Shown here in pieces: positions 10,176 to 26,841 of a DNA stretch of 31,970 nt (positions are counted from its first letter, which is position 1; every line of letters begins with the position of its first letter). Source of the DNA: Chromera velia. Lineage: Eukaryota; Sar; Chromeraceae. The notes under the pieces are model-generated. The model was not told where the DNA came from. It made no database searches and was given only the letters and a program-made list of their open reading frames with translations. The stretch covers positions 1-31,970 of the forward strand of contig JAHBMJ010001336.1 of assembly GCA_018398765.1 (NCBI GenBank), in the 5' to 3' direction. The translations under genes and the position numbers were made by a program.

Positions 10176-10440
10176 TACATATATGTCAGCCTGTGAAACT
10201 AGTTCCCACACGCGCCGTATACATCTTTGAATAGTGGACAGTGTGCGTCAGTATGTGATGAACTCTTTCTATTGCTCTAGTTGCTCTTTTCCTCTCTCTG
10301 TCTCCTCGGCTCTCTTTTTGCCTCTGTCTGTCGCACATGCTTCTTTTGCTACATGGTATTCGTCAGGTACAGTACAAAGCATCCAATGAGGAATATCAAC
10401 ACTGAAGCATATCCCTCTGAACTTACAAATGTTATTCGTT

Positions 10441-10714
10441 CCTCTCTCTCTCTCTCTCTCTCTCTTTCAGAATCTCTCTCTCTCTCTCTTTCTTTCTCTC
10501 TCTCTCTCTTTCTTTTCTTCTGTCTCTTTTTCTCTATCTTTCCCTTCCTTTCTCTTCAGCTCGCTCGCTCACTCTTTCTCTCCATATATCTATAAATATC
10601 TCTTCTTGCTTTTCTCTGCATGTGCGTGTGTTGTACATTATCTGTACATATTTACATCTTTGTATGTGATTGTATATGTGAATGGTATGTGCGTGCGCAT
10701 GTGTGTGTGTGTGT

Positions 10715-10770
<56 letters not shown>

Positions 10771-10796
10771 GTGTGTCTGTCTGTGTGTGTGTATGT

Positions 10797-10836
<40 letters not shown>

Positions 10837-10885
10837 CTGTGTGTGTGTGTGTTTGTGTGTCTGTCAAAGTCTCTCTGTCTCTCTG

Positions 10886-10952
<67 letters not shown>

Positions 10953-11046
10953 TTGGGCATGTGTGTGTGTGTGTGTATGTGTGTATGTATATATGTGTAT
11001 GTATGTGTGTGTGTGTGTGTGTGTGTGTATTTGTGTGTGTGTGTGT
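10441..11046. repeat. Compound (CT)n / (GT)n microsatellite field
   Basis: CT-rich 10441-10530, GT-rich about 10699-10865, CT-rich about 10869-10952, GT-rich about 10961-11046. Long open frames here (Val-Cys, Leu-Ser, Thr-His repeats) are a by-product of dinucleotide repeats lacking stops, not genes. Confidence 0.95.
10532..10717 (+). repeat. Duplicated module, copy 2
   Basis: Second copy of the module at 9990-10175, again preceded by a (CT)n tract (10441-10530) and followed by (GT)n. Confidence 0.85.
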
Positions 11047-12250
11047 ATTCGCATGGATGTACTCCTTGACGTTTGTTGGCATATTCTCCTCCGTCACTGT
11101 TCGCTTATACCCGACGAGCATAACTGCCTGCCCCAAGAACATCAGCTGCTGCTGATCCCCTTGCATATGTTTCTCTTTCCATATTTGTCGCAAATGGTGA
11201 AGGAATTGCATCTCTGTCTCTTAAAGTTCATCTTCTTTTTATCCTTCATACCTCGAAAGTACATCTTCTCCCCGTATTTTTTTGCACACAGAAGCACATG
11301 TGGTAGTCTGTGCGTACCTCTTCTTAGTGCCTTCCTGCCTTTCTTCCTTTCATTCTCTTTTAAACTGGTTACACGTCTCATCGTCTTCACAATGTCTGCT
11401 GAGATCATAAAGGAATGCTCATTCTTCTTCTCTTTCTCAGACGAAATCGAAGGACACAGTAGCGTGAAGTTCAGCTCATCCTTCTGAGGACCTTCTTGTC
11501 ACCGGTTTTCATGCCGACTCAGAACTTTACATAAAAATCTTACTAAAAAAACCAGTGTCAAAGTATATGTATGTAGAAATATATTAGAATTAGAATTAAG
11601 TAGATCGATGTGATTACAATGTATTACTGTCATTACATTCTTTATCCAGTTCAAAAAATTTGTTTTAAAAAATGGGGTTATACACAAAATTTGTGCCAAA
11701 AATGATCATCAATAGATTTCATCAATGATTCAGTGTTTTTTTTTTTTAATCAAATCCTTCTTCATCATTGAAGCTTTTGATTTGAAGTGTTGATTAAGAC
11801 AGTGTAGCGTGGCATCCTAGAAAATAATAACTTTTCCCTGCCTAACGTTAGAAGTATTCAGCTAGCTCTGGATATGAATAACGATGGCGCGTCATAGTCA
11901 TAGTTAATCCAATCCTTAGTTTGTTAAATTTTTTTTGTCCACACTTTTTTTTATATACATTTTTTGTTGAAAACAGAAAAAGAAAAAAAGTTTCTTCCAT
12001 ACATTTGTTTTTCTCAAGGCTCGCTGGAGTATAGCTTAAATTTCTGAAAATCTAGTATCTGTTTGATTTAGCCTATAATTTAATCTATATTGTGATAATT
12101 AAAACATATTATGCATCGTGAAATTTCTTTTCGGTGGGTGCAAAATATTGCAAAACAACTTACTGGCCCAGTCTCGCTATCTTTAGAATACTTTAAAACT
12201 ATTATCGTTCATAATTTTTCATAATATAGTTGTCCACACCTGTTCTCATA
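11047..12250. other. AT-rich stretch, no gene established
   Basis: A minus-strand frame reaching from 11211 into the GT tract begins MQFLHHLRQIWKEKHMQGDQ and has a protein-like composition, but it has no family features and its other end is only microsatellite. 11500-12240 is AT-rich with T and A runs and no gene. Confidence 0.45.
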
Positions 12251-12443
12251 CGCATGCCGGGGGCGAGTAGGGTGCTTTTTGCCCCCCTAAAGCGGCGCAT
12301 TTCCGTAAAAAACTTGTTCTCATAATTGGTAAGGAATTAAAAGCTGAAACTTTGTGTAAGAAGAGATTGTAACAATAAAAAAAGAACTGTGAAACAGATC
12401 TTTTATATCATTTCTAGAAACATAGGCTGTCATACAAATTTTT
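12251..12443 (+). repeat. Left arm of the foldback element
   Basis: Pairs with 12502-12553 (inner part) and 13576-13725 (outer part). Confidence 0.8.
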
Positions 12444-12553
12444 TGACTTTGAGGCCATTTTTTAACGGTTTTGAATAGTAAGAAAAACGGTATAAAACTT
12501 ACAAAATTTGTATAGCAGCCTATCTTTCTAGAAATGATATAAAAAATCTGTTC

Positions 12554-13575
12554 TATGATGATGATGATTGAGGGTTAAATCCTAGATTTAACGACGCCAA
12601 ATCCCAAGCCACCAGCAAGGCTTCGAGGACAACCCAGAGCACATATTTATGGGGGGGGGGGATGAGGAAGCCTGCATACCAATCGGATCGATTCGCCTCA
12701 ATTTGCCTTATCGATAGAATGGAGCTTCTTGAGAGAGTCGGCTATAGCTTTGAAACCGCTTCTAGGTAGAATTGTGCACAACAGCAACACCATATCCTTC
12801 ATTTTTTTCTTATTATCAGAAGTGTCCCTCGCGGTTGCACCTGCAACGCGTTGTGTGATCTGTATTCTTATGTCAATAGGCGCTTTCTGCTTCGCAATTT
12901 CGTACAGTTCTTTCAGCCTGTTCCGTTCCTTTTCTGTGTTCTTACATTCCGTCAGAACATGAATCTCATCTTTGATCACACGCAAGGGGGACAAACATTT
13001 ATTGCACAGCCGTTCTGGTTGGGTTCTATCTATATTCCCCCCTGTGAGAGCCCTGAAAAGCGTACAAAAGCCTGCGGAGGACTGCAACAGACTCTTTGGC
13101 AGAGGTTCAACACTGTACTCTATCATTTCACTTCTCGGACGCCATTTCCTTTCACTCAGAAGGTGCATGGCCAATTTGAAACGTTGTCTGGACGGATTTT
13201 CTGATTGGAAAGGGGAGAGATTCGCAAGGTGGGGAAAAATTCCGTCTCTGTCTCTAACGTTTCTAATTTCTTCTTTCAACCAGTTGGACAGCCAGGCACC
13301 CTCTACGATTTTTTTTCCTTCTATCCTTGCCTTTCCTTTTAAACTTGTCCCCCACCATGCTTAGCAATGGAGGCCATAAAAGGGAGCAATCTAATAGAAC
13401 GGCCAGCCATTTTACTATCTTAACGAAGGGTTTACATGAGCCAGCCAAGCACTCATTCCACACTGCCCGGGGTAGAGCACGGTCGATCGATTTGATGTAT
13501 TAGATGAAGCACCCACTCAACTTACCAAGTAGAGAACTGAATGGCTCGAGAGAGAGAGAGAGAGGGGAAGGCAAG
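12554..13575 (-). mobile_element. 5'-truncated LINE inserted in the foldback element
   Basis: On the minus strand this segment carries a LINE-type coding end (13463-12698), an untranslated region, and a terminal (ATC)n tail (plus-strand GAT repeats at 12555-12569). The tail abuts the inner right arm of the foldback element directly. The far limit near 13575 is set by where the outer right arm resumes. Truncated 5' end, 3' microsatellite tail and insertion into another repeat are all usual for LINEs. Confidence 0.7.
12698..13463 (-). pseudogene. LINE polyprotein C-terminal region with zinc knuckle, frameshifted
   Basis: From about 13310 to 12698 one frame encodes roughly 200 residues beginning around LSNWLKEEIRN and ending KLHSIDKAN. 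It holds CNKC, eleven residues, H, four residues, C (C-x2-C-x11-H-x4-C), the LINE-type knuckle. Upstream, coding-like sequence (13463-13263) lies in another frame; the switch is near the T run at 13310-13318, a likely slippage site. The knuckle has the same layout as in the element at 1278-2830, but the two proteins are otherwise dissimilar, so they are different LINE families or old copies. Confidence 0.6.
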
Positions 13576-13725
13576 ACAAAGTTTTTCTATCGTTACAACG
13601 TCTTCTTATACAAAGTTTCAGCTTCTAACTCCTTACCAATTATGAGAACGAGTTTTTTGCGGAAAAGCGTTGGTCTCCTATATAGAGGGGGGGGCAAAAA
13701 GCACCCCACTCGCCCCTGGCATGCG
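13576..13725 (-). repeat. Outer right arm of the foldback element
   Basis: Reverse complement of about 12251-12390 with scattered substitutions. It is separated from its inner part (12502-12553) by the LINE. Confidence 0.8.
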
Positions 13726-15171
13726 TACTGCTATGTACGTATTATGACATATTGTGTACTATGTGTGCACAAAGATTTGCACAAATGACGCTGGAATTGC
13801 AGCTCAGTGGATGACATAACATGACATAACAAACTAAGTTGCTCTTCTCGTGATGGCCAGATATGGTGCATTTAGTGTACTTTAGCTGATGCTCTCACAA
13901 ACCCGAACAGCGCGCTTCCAGCGCGCCCTCCGCGCGCCACAGTCCTCAAGGCTGGGGCGCGTCCGAACTTGTATTAATATATGGATGCGAAATATACTCA
14001 ACTGCAACATTCTGCAACATATATGAATATACAGTCTGCAACATGTATATATATACGTATACGTGCATGGAACTCTAGCTAATTATAGGCAATCCGAATC
14101 ATGAAGAGTCATCTAATATAAATTTGTATACATAGGTGCTTTTTGGGGCCGTACACAGTAGAGCTCCGTAAGCATGTCAACCCCTCCGTCTATATATGCA
14201 TTCATCTCTTAGTCAAGCTTCCACACACCTGCTTTGACCGTGAAGCCAGAACGTTTATAGATCTTTACATGAAACAGCTCAGCAGCAGAGACCCTACCTG
14301 TGCGTAATGCAGGGAGGGCGGTGCAGATCCTGTTGAGCGGATGCAACAGGTAAGGAAAACAAGTAACAGTATACGTCTGGCATACCCTTTCTGTGCTTTG
14401 TGTGAATGCATTGCTACATGACAACATGTCGTCTTCTGGAGAGTGGACATCTTGAAAATTGGATACTTGATTGAAGATCCCCTATATTTTGCAAAGATTA
14501 CCCGACAGGTTTGAGGTCAAAATACGGCTGTTTTGGTTACTCTGGTAGCAAAAGCATGTGTAGAAAGAAGCAGAGGGGAGGAAGAATGCAATGCAGATTT
14601 CACTTTTTTGCCTTCTTCTCTGTATGTGCAACCCCCTTCCTTGCAGAGCTCTCTTTTCTCTGACTGCCTGCCTGGTGACTGCAAGCGGGTCCGCCATTAG
14701 AGTGCTTATACTGAGACCACCATAATAGAAAAGAATAGAGACAAAGTCCACAGCCAAGATGCCCTTCAAAAATGGGGGTCATTTTTTTTGCTAGTGCAGC
14801 TGCCATACATTTGACTCTTCATTAGTTGGATTACCTATAGATGATTGCATGTATCGATCGATCTGTATATAGACGCGCATATATACATATTTTTGTGAAC
14901 ACAATTTTAAGCTGTGTTGTATATCGATATACCCCTCCGTACATCGCACATGAGCGCTTGACTTGACCTCACCAGCATTCTATCTGACATGCAATGTCCC
15001 GACTCCAGACTCTGCGAACGACCACTGCAGAGGCAGACTTCAAGAAATTGACGGACCGCTTCTTCGACGTCCTCGTTTGCTGAAGTAAGGCACGGTCTAC
15101 ACCTTTCTGGGCACTTATTGGTCCTTTCAAGAGTATAAGTTGGTCTCTGTGTTGTCCTTTCACGAGCCAGC
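13726..15171. other. Stretch without a supported gene
   Basis: Holds a GC-rich patch of GCGCGC words (about 13908-13942) and three CTGCAACAT copies (14002, 14012, 14035). Short frames on the minus strand at 14209-14450, 14482-14806 and 14907-15179 have no family features. The last overlaps the malic enzyme start and the likely promoter region. Confidence 0.45.
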
Positions 15172-20690
<5,519 letters not shown>

Positions 20691-22014
20691 GATCGAATCA
20701 TGACACGATTGAGGTGAAAAGGTTGCCAGTGGAGTGAGGGATGGGAGGGCTCAGTGTCAGGCAATGAGGGGTTGATCGAAGGAGTGCTTCAATGCAGAAG
20801 CGCGGGCATCATTTTTTAGTTGCTGCGAGTCAGTAGGAAATGTTACAGCCTGCTCACGCAGGTAGCCGAACGTACAGGGTCCAGCTGTTGTCGTTAGTGT
20901 CATACCAATCTCTACGTCATAGTACTGATATCTTTTATGATGAGTATTTGGTGTTACACTTTAATTAAAATTTCAAAGAGTAAAACTTCAACTGTAAAAG
21001 AGTGTAAAGATATGCAGATAATTGAAGAAGATAAATGTTATTTTTGTTATCTTTTGTTTAATCATCAAATGTACATTTCACTAAAATCATCAAAATTGAT
21101 GATGTTTCTAGTTATGTTTTTCATTTTTTTAAAAAAAAAATACCTTAGAAAGCATTATAAAGGTTAAATAAGAATAAAATGGAATAGAAAAGAGTATTTT
21201 TAAGTAGATTTTGCATATGTTTAGAATCTTATTTTTTTTGTCTAATTATTCAGTGATTATTTGGTTAACTATCATTTAATAGAGTAATGGAGTGATAGAC
21301 TCGGACTTGGAGAGTCATAATTAGAATATAATATTGAAGCTTTGGTTACAATTGTTAACTTTGGCCCCGGCCCGTTTAGCTTATGGCTACTCGAGCTCAG
21401 TGTTTTATTGCGCGTCTTATTTAAGTTCAACTCAACGTTACATCAATTTGCATTCATATTAAACTATATTAAACATGTAAGTAATTATAGTGAACTCATT
21501 ATTGCAAATGACAACAATAGATATCAATATAGTAATCAATAGAGTACAGTTGACTCTTGAATACAGTTGTCATCGCATGTGACGCGATGTCACCGGTCCA
21601 TGTGCTACTATGTGTATATTAATACAGTGCTCTACACTGTTCGGTGGGGCGGTATTGCTGCCACTGTTGCAATGTGTTGTGGTGTTGCGTCTGTTGCAAT
21701 GTGTTGCATAGTCCCTGAATGTTGCAACAGTCACTGCATGTATGTAACATTAATATAATGTTGCACTCAAACATTTCTGCGCATGCATCATCGCATGATC
21801 AAACGTACAACGTATACTCTTAATTTGACGCAAGAAGTACGTGAAGCACGTGCCTGCAGCTCCAGCAGCAGTACTAGAACCTCGTTCAATGGGCCAGAAT
21901 GGGAGCAAGCGAGCGGGGAACACAGCATCGATAACTTTGCTGCCGAAAGCAATCATCTGGAAACCGCAGGAGGGTTTCTGTGACCATTCGAACCATTTGC
22001 GTACACCAAAAAGA
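20691..22014. other. Intergenic stretch between the malic enzyme and P450-like genes
   Basis: 20930-21340 is AT-rich with no gene. CTGTTGCAATGTGTTG is repeated at 21664-21679 and 21691-21706, followed by the palindrome TGTTGCAACA. The frame of the next gene is open upstream of its chosen start, from 21841, but only from GTG or a later ATG near 21890. Confidence 0.5.
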
Positions 22015-24614
22015 ATGGCTCCTTGGAGTTTTGATTTTCCACAAAGGGGCCACCAGGTTTGCCTCGCCGCTTTCTGTGCAGGAGGCGCAAGTTTCTTCTT
22101 TGGACTCGACTTCCTTCTCCGCAGACGTGCAAAGAGGAGATCGTCCTTAATGGGGCTTCCTCCATGCTGTGTGGATCTCTCGAGTTTGAGTCTCTGGCTT
22201 CCTCCCTCAATCCTAAGGCGAGTGTTGCAGCAGAAACTTTGCAAAACAAAAGAAAAAGATGGCGAGAATGGCGGTATCCTTTTTTGTTGTTCCCTGTTTG
22301 GGTCCGAACTTTTCGTTTCAAACCCGTCTTTGGCGTCCCACATACTCTCACTCGAAGCAAAGTCTGGGTCATCTGGAGAAATGAATCGGAGTGAAGGCAC
22401 GATGGCAGTGGTGGGTTCTCTGAAGGTGGCAGAGAAGAATTTGGTTGAGGGCCTCGCAGTACACGCTGAGTCTGAGTTTCTGATTCAGGTCTTGGACAGG
22501 TCCCTCGACTCTCTCTGTGAGGAGAACGAGGAGAGGGCCCAGACACTCGATGCATTCAGGTGAGTAACAGGAGGACACTGGGAATCAGATAGAAGTACAC
22601 AAGGAAGGCCTCAACACAGGCACTTGACGCCCTATATGTGCAAGAACACGCCTTCACCGAAATGAATGCAGTATGACAACGAAAAGTAGACTTCTCTTTG
22701 CTCATTTTCATTCCTGGCTTCTCTTCTTCCCACCAGCATGCTGAGTGTGCAAATGCTTGAGCCAATTTAGCGGTGCATGTGCGAGTGCAGCTTGGCTGAC
22801 GAGGTGGCAGCTGCCCACACCCTCCACTCCCTCCTCCCTGCCCCTCCCCTTTCGGACCCTCAATTGGAAGAGGCACAGGAGGACGTGCGCTGCTTATTCC
22901 AGTCCCTCCTGACAGGAAAGTCAGAAGAAGGGCTGAAGAGGCCTGGGGGCAACCAGAAGAATGACTCATTGAGAGATAGAATGCGTAAGGCTTTGTGGGA
23001 ATACGCAATTTTGAACAGCAGTGGTTTGGATCACATGAAGCGACCCCGAACGGCGGACCCTGTTCGTAATCTGGCGCGAACTCGCGTTCAGAGACCGGGG
23101 GGGGGAGGTGACAGTTTTGTGAGGGACAGGGATCTATGTGATTGTATCGAAAGCGCAGTAATTGCTTTATGGGACCGCCTCTCACATGTCCTGCGTTGGT
23201 GTTTGTTTGAGATGGCACAACATCCTCTGGTCATGTGTGTGCTTCGAAGAAGTGGAGAGAACGAGGGGTTCCCTGTCGGCAGAAAGAGAGGCGAGAAGGA
23301 GACAGAGATAGATTTCAAAAACGACGTGTGTGCTGCATTTGTTCTTGAAACTCTCCGACTCCACCCCTACCGCCAGTGGACGTCTCTTGTGATTCCAAGG
23401 GAGTCGTCATTCGATTTCTGCAAAATTCTGCCCTCTGGGCCCGTCTCTATCGTTCTCCCGGAGAGACTGAGTGTGACGCTCTGCACAGACGTCATGGCAA
23501 AGACAAAGTGTGTCGCTGATCCCTCAAAGATTGATCCCCTCAGGTGTGTGGATACACATTCTCTTTCCTCACATTCATACAGTTAATAAAGAGATATCGA
23601 ACCTGTGTGTAGGAGAGATACGATCGAGAAAGGGGAAGGATGGTCACCTGCTTTGGTTTGCATGGGAGAGGTCGGGGGGGGGGAAGGGGGGAGGGCAAGA
23701 AGAGAGGTGCCCTCTTTCTCTTTGCTTCCCAGTACTTTGTTTCTAAGCTTGACTTGATTTCACATCGAGTCGTCCTTGTAGACCTTTAAACACCTTTTGA
23801 CAGCCACGGCAGTCTCTCCCTTCTTGCGAACTTGCCGACTTCTGTGTTTTGACCCGATCCTTTCCGTGCACTCGCTTTCCTCCATTCCCCTCCCTCATGC
23901 TTCAATTCTCCGTCCCTGAATGGAACTAGGCCTTCTTTATTATTTTGTGTCCCCTTGTATGCCTGCAGGTACGCAGACCCTCCCAGGGGGATGGGAGAGA
24001 AACCGCCGTCTCCAGAGATCGTCCTCCTGTCCTCAGAGTCAGTTGCTCTCTCACAAGCGGGAGGGGGGACTCTTGGAGTCTCTGTGTCTGAGTGGTGTCT
24101 CCATCGAGCGGCTCTCTTCTGTGCAGGAGTTTCAGAGCGATTTGAGATTCTGCCTGTAGAGCCTCAGACAGAGACTGCCTTTGAGGAAGGTCAAGGAATG
24201 AATTCTGGGGAAGGAGTGTCAGAAAGGCTTGAGATGGAGTCGGTGGGTGGGGGGGAGGACGAAAAGGAAGGTACCTTGAATCCGTCTGCTGGAGGGGGGT
24301 TGCTCTCTAGCACCCTGCCGAAAGGGGGTGAAGAGAGATGGAGGAAGGGAGGGGACCAGGGGACTGAGGTCGGTGGTTGGCTGCCTTCTCTCTTCAGGCT
24401 TTTTCGGGTCTTCGGAAGGGCTGTGGTCGATTTTTTCTGTTGCACGAAGGGAAATGCAAAACTGTTCGTAGATTTCGGTAGAGTCGGAAAACCTCTGTGT
24501 GGCAGAAACTGGCGCAAGCTTAGTCTTTCTCGCTCTCAAATGTCTCTTCCACTCAGGTTTCGTCTTCGCGAAGGGTTCTGGAGGAGCGATACAATGGAAA
24601 TTGCCCGGCTCTAA
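22015..24614 (+). CDS. Cytochrome P450-like protein lacking the heme-ligand cysteine (3 exons)
   Basis: Exons 22015-22559, 22791-23543 and 23969-24614 join in phase to 647 residues. The ATG at 22015 was chosen because it gives a P450-type anchor: VCLAAFCAGGASFFFGLDFLL (15-35), then RRRAKRR and MGLPP. LFGSELFVSNPSLASHIL (94-111) matches the P450 beta-1/B-helix region. RDRDLCDCIESAVIALWDRL, SHVLRWCLFEMAQHP (293-327) matches the I helix. LETLRLHP (E368, R371) is the K-helix ExxR and IDPLR (429-433) the PERF position. In the heme loop, GGG (464-466) is 23 residues from RFEI, as in true P450s, but the cysteine position is Val470, CxG reads VSV, and the I-helix AGxDT reads ALWDR. It is therefore unlikely to bind heme as a P450. 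Frame and splice sites are intact. An unusual Gly/Glu-rich tail of about 150 residues follows. Membrane location is inferred. Confidence 0.75.
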
Positions 24615-26399
24615 ATTTTGCGTTTAAAAAAATGAATTTGCAACTACTTGGTGCTACTTGCAAGGTCATGCATGTATGAACCATTATGAACCTAAAACAT
24701 TTTTCCCAGAGTTGAGTATAGAAAATTAAGGTAAGATAAGGAGTGAAAAGGTTTATCCCGCTATCATTGTAAGCCTCTGTTACCAGGCCTAGTACCAGGC
24801 TGTGTATGGGCTCACATTGGATAAACATAGGTAACTTGAAACGTCACTTGTATATGTTTTCTAAACTGTCAAATAAACTAGTAAATAAACCAGACAGTCC
24901 AGACCGATGGGTCAATGGGTTATAAATATTATAAAATGTCTGCAAGGGGCTAGGTAAGGGGCCGAATACGGCCGGAGGCTGGATAAAAATTTTACTTCAA
25001 AAAATATATGTACTACTAGTATTATAAGTATAGAAGTGTCAAGTTCCATTTAGTTCCATTGCAATATAATTGTATGTCATACAATACTAGCTAACACCTA
25101 AAACTCTGAATTAAAAAAATTTATGATACTAGCTCCTTATCAATATCCTAGTCAATACACATACATAGGCATACATATACATTTATTTTTTCCCGTTTCT
25201 TCTTTCCTAGCTTCTTTTTTAATTAACAATTGATTTGCCATACCGTACGTAAGTTTAATTAAACTTACGTTTTGTTTTCTTTTCGTTTCAGATGTTTTCT
25301 ACTAGGTTTTCTATCTTTTTACAAACTTAGTATACCTACTTTGCTGGACGGCGCTGGTACCGACTAACTTGCATCAATTGGTAAAAATTAGAATCCTAGT
25401 TAGGATGAAACTAGGGATCAAAAATGTACACTCAGCGGCCATTTTAAAAATTGACAAAGTAATTTTATATTTCTTTTCATATAATCATTTCTTTTAAAAA
25501 ATGTTATCAATTAACTGACAACAGTTTTAGGGTACTTTAACTTGAATTGATGTAAGTGGAGATCTGCGTATAGTCTATAAGGTACTAGATAAGGTAGAGT
25601 TTTTATGAATCTTTTATATGTTCGATTCATAGTCATACCATTATACTAGCCATTATATAGGTAGCATGCAGAAAACAGTTCTTTAGAAAAGAACTCGACG
25701 TCAGCATACACTGCCATGCAGCCCAAGTCATGTTTGAGATTCAATTCAGTGATGAAAGAAACCCAATTGTGAAAGACTGGGCCAACCCGGGAAAGTTTTT
25801 TCAACAGGATGGGCCGAGTCTTTCACTTTTCTTCTCACACTGATTGACTTTTCCTTTGATTTTCCCTTGACTCGATCCTTTCATGCCCAAACGTGAATAC
25901 AAACAAGAAGCGCTAGATGATACAGTCCGCTTGACATGCGGCGTGTCTTCAGACACCCCAAGTGACGCCCAAAAACTCATATGAATATGAGGACGGACGG
26001 ACTTTAGAAAGTCAGGTGGGGAGAGGCGTATCGATCGACTGGAAGACCGATCGAGGAAAGAACGATTCATGAAGATCCATGCATCCCCTCTTGCAACCCT
26101 TAATTTCCATTATTCCATGCTAGCTACGTTCAAATCCCACCCCCATGCCGCGACAGCAGTCATTTCTTTTTCATTTCTCCCAAACTTCGAAGTGATCTCA
26201 CCCTCCCAATACCCCGAATTACTCTGCCGCAGAGCGCCAGTCTGCTTCTCCTCCCCATGCAACAGCCAAGAGCGCGTGAGTGAGGAAAGAGATCTCCGTC
26301 ACACACAGCCGGAGCAGGATCGATTTAGCGAAGAGTTGAGCTCGAACAAGAGAACGAGAGACAATCATCGTCATTCTCTCTTGACTCTCTGACAGCATG
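24615..26399. other. Long stretch without a supported gene
   Basis: 24615-25700 is AT-rich; it contains GGCCG-AATA-CGGCC and a perfect 24-bp palindrome at 25247-25270. 25800-26392 has frames on both strands without family features. Confidence 0.5.
25247..25270. repeat. Perfect 24-bp palindrome
   Basis: Half-site ACGTAAGTTTAA followed by its exact reverse complement, no spacer. Confidence 0.9.
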
Positions 26400-26473
26400 T
26401 GAGTATGTGTCCTCCTGCATGCATGCGTCCGACTTCTCTGTTATTCTCTGTCGAGTCCTAAAGGGTCCCTCCA

Positions 26474-26841
26474 TGAAGGCTGACAAGGCAATGAATGCAA
26501 GAACACCCAGACCCATCCATCCATCCAACTGCACGGTGACGTCCGTCTGCCGACGCACCCATGCAGGTGGTGGTACGTGGACCAGATTCGTTGCTTTTCT
26601 TTTTTTTGTGCCTTTACCCTCTGTCTCCGTGTGACTGTGCGCCCTCTGTTGAATTCCTGGACTGATACGGCAGAAGCAAGTGAAGAGAGTCTTCAGTTTT
26701 TTTCATCGTCGTGCTTTTCTCTTCTATCTTCTTTCTCCTTTCCCTTCAGAGGAGGCCGACTGTGCCTCAACTGTCCTAGAGACACCCCACCATGCCTACC
26801 CCAGAGAGAGAAAGTTCAATAAAGTCAAATCGAAACGGTAA
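26474..26841 (+). CDS. Possible small two-exon gene (weak)
   Basis: From the ATG at 26474 a frame reads MKADKAMNARTPRPIHPS and on to THAGG. A donor follows (GTACGT, about 26573) and a pyrimidine-rich acceptor (CCCTTCAG, about 26750) joins in phase to EEADCASTVLETPHH, ending in basic residues and TAA at 26841. An AATAAA lies inside the last exon at 26818. No family is recognised. The opposite strand also has a frame with a strongly hydrophobic stretch (GLGVLAFIALSAFM), so the coding strand, if any, is uncertain. Confidence 0.18.

Larger units (their letters stand above)
12251..13725. mobile_element. Foldback (MITE-like) element split by a LINE
   Basis: The ends are inverted repeats: CGCATGCCGGGGGCGAGT inward from 12251, and the matching CGCATGCCAGGGGCGAGT reading inward from 13725 on the other strand. 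The match continues for about 120-140 bases (GTGCTTTTTGCCCCCC, CATAATTGGTAAGGA, AGCTGAAACTTTGT). A further inverted pair at 12392-12443 and 12502-12553 continues the left arm. Removing 12554-13575 leaves about 453 bases that form one long hairpin: left arm 12251-12443, loop 12444-12501, right arm 12502-12553 plus 13576-13725. TA flanks both ends and is the likely target duplication. There is no coding capacity of its own. Confidence 0.8.

Noticed and set aside
10429-11487. 352-codon plus-strand frame and matching minus-strand frames made of Val-Cys, Leu-Ser and Thr-His repeats
   Set aside because: They are translations of (CT)n and (GT)n microsatellites, which lack stops in some frames. There is no unique protein core.
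14131-14160. GGTGCTTTTTGGGGCC resembling the foldback terminus
   Set aside because: Only about 11 bases match the terminus GGTGCTTTTTGCCCCC, and no partner inverted copy was found nearby.
21750-22555. Minus-strand frames of 216 and 200 codons opposite the P450-like exon 1
   Set aside because: They are shadows of the coding strand. The plus strand has the membrane anchor, a family match and in-phase splicing.
26125-26145. GTTCAAATCCCAC resembling a tRNA B box
   Set aside because: No A box, no cloverleaf and no acceptor stem could be drawn around it.
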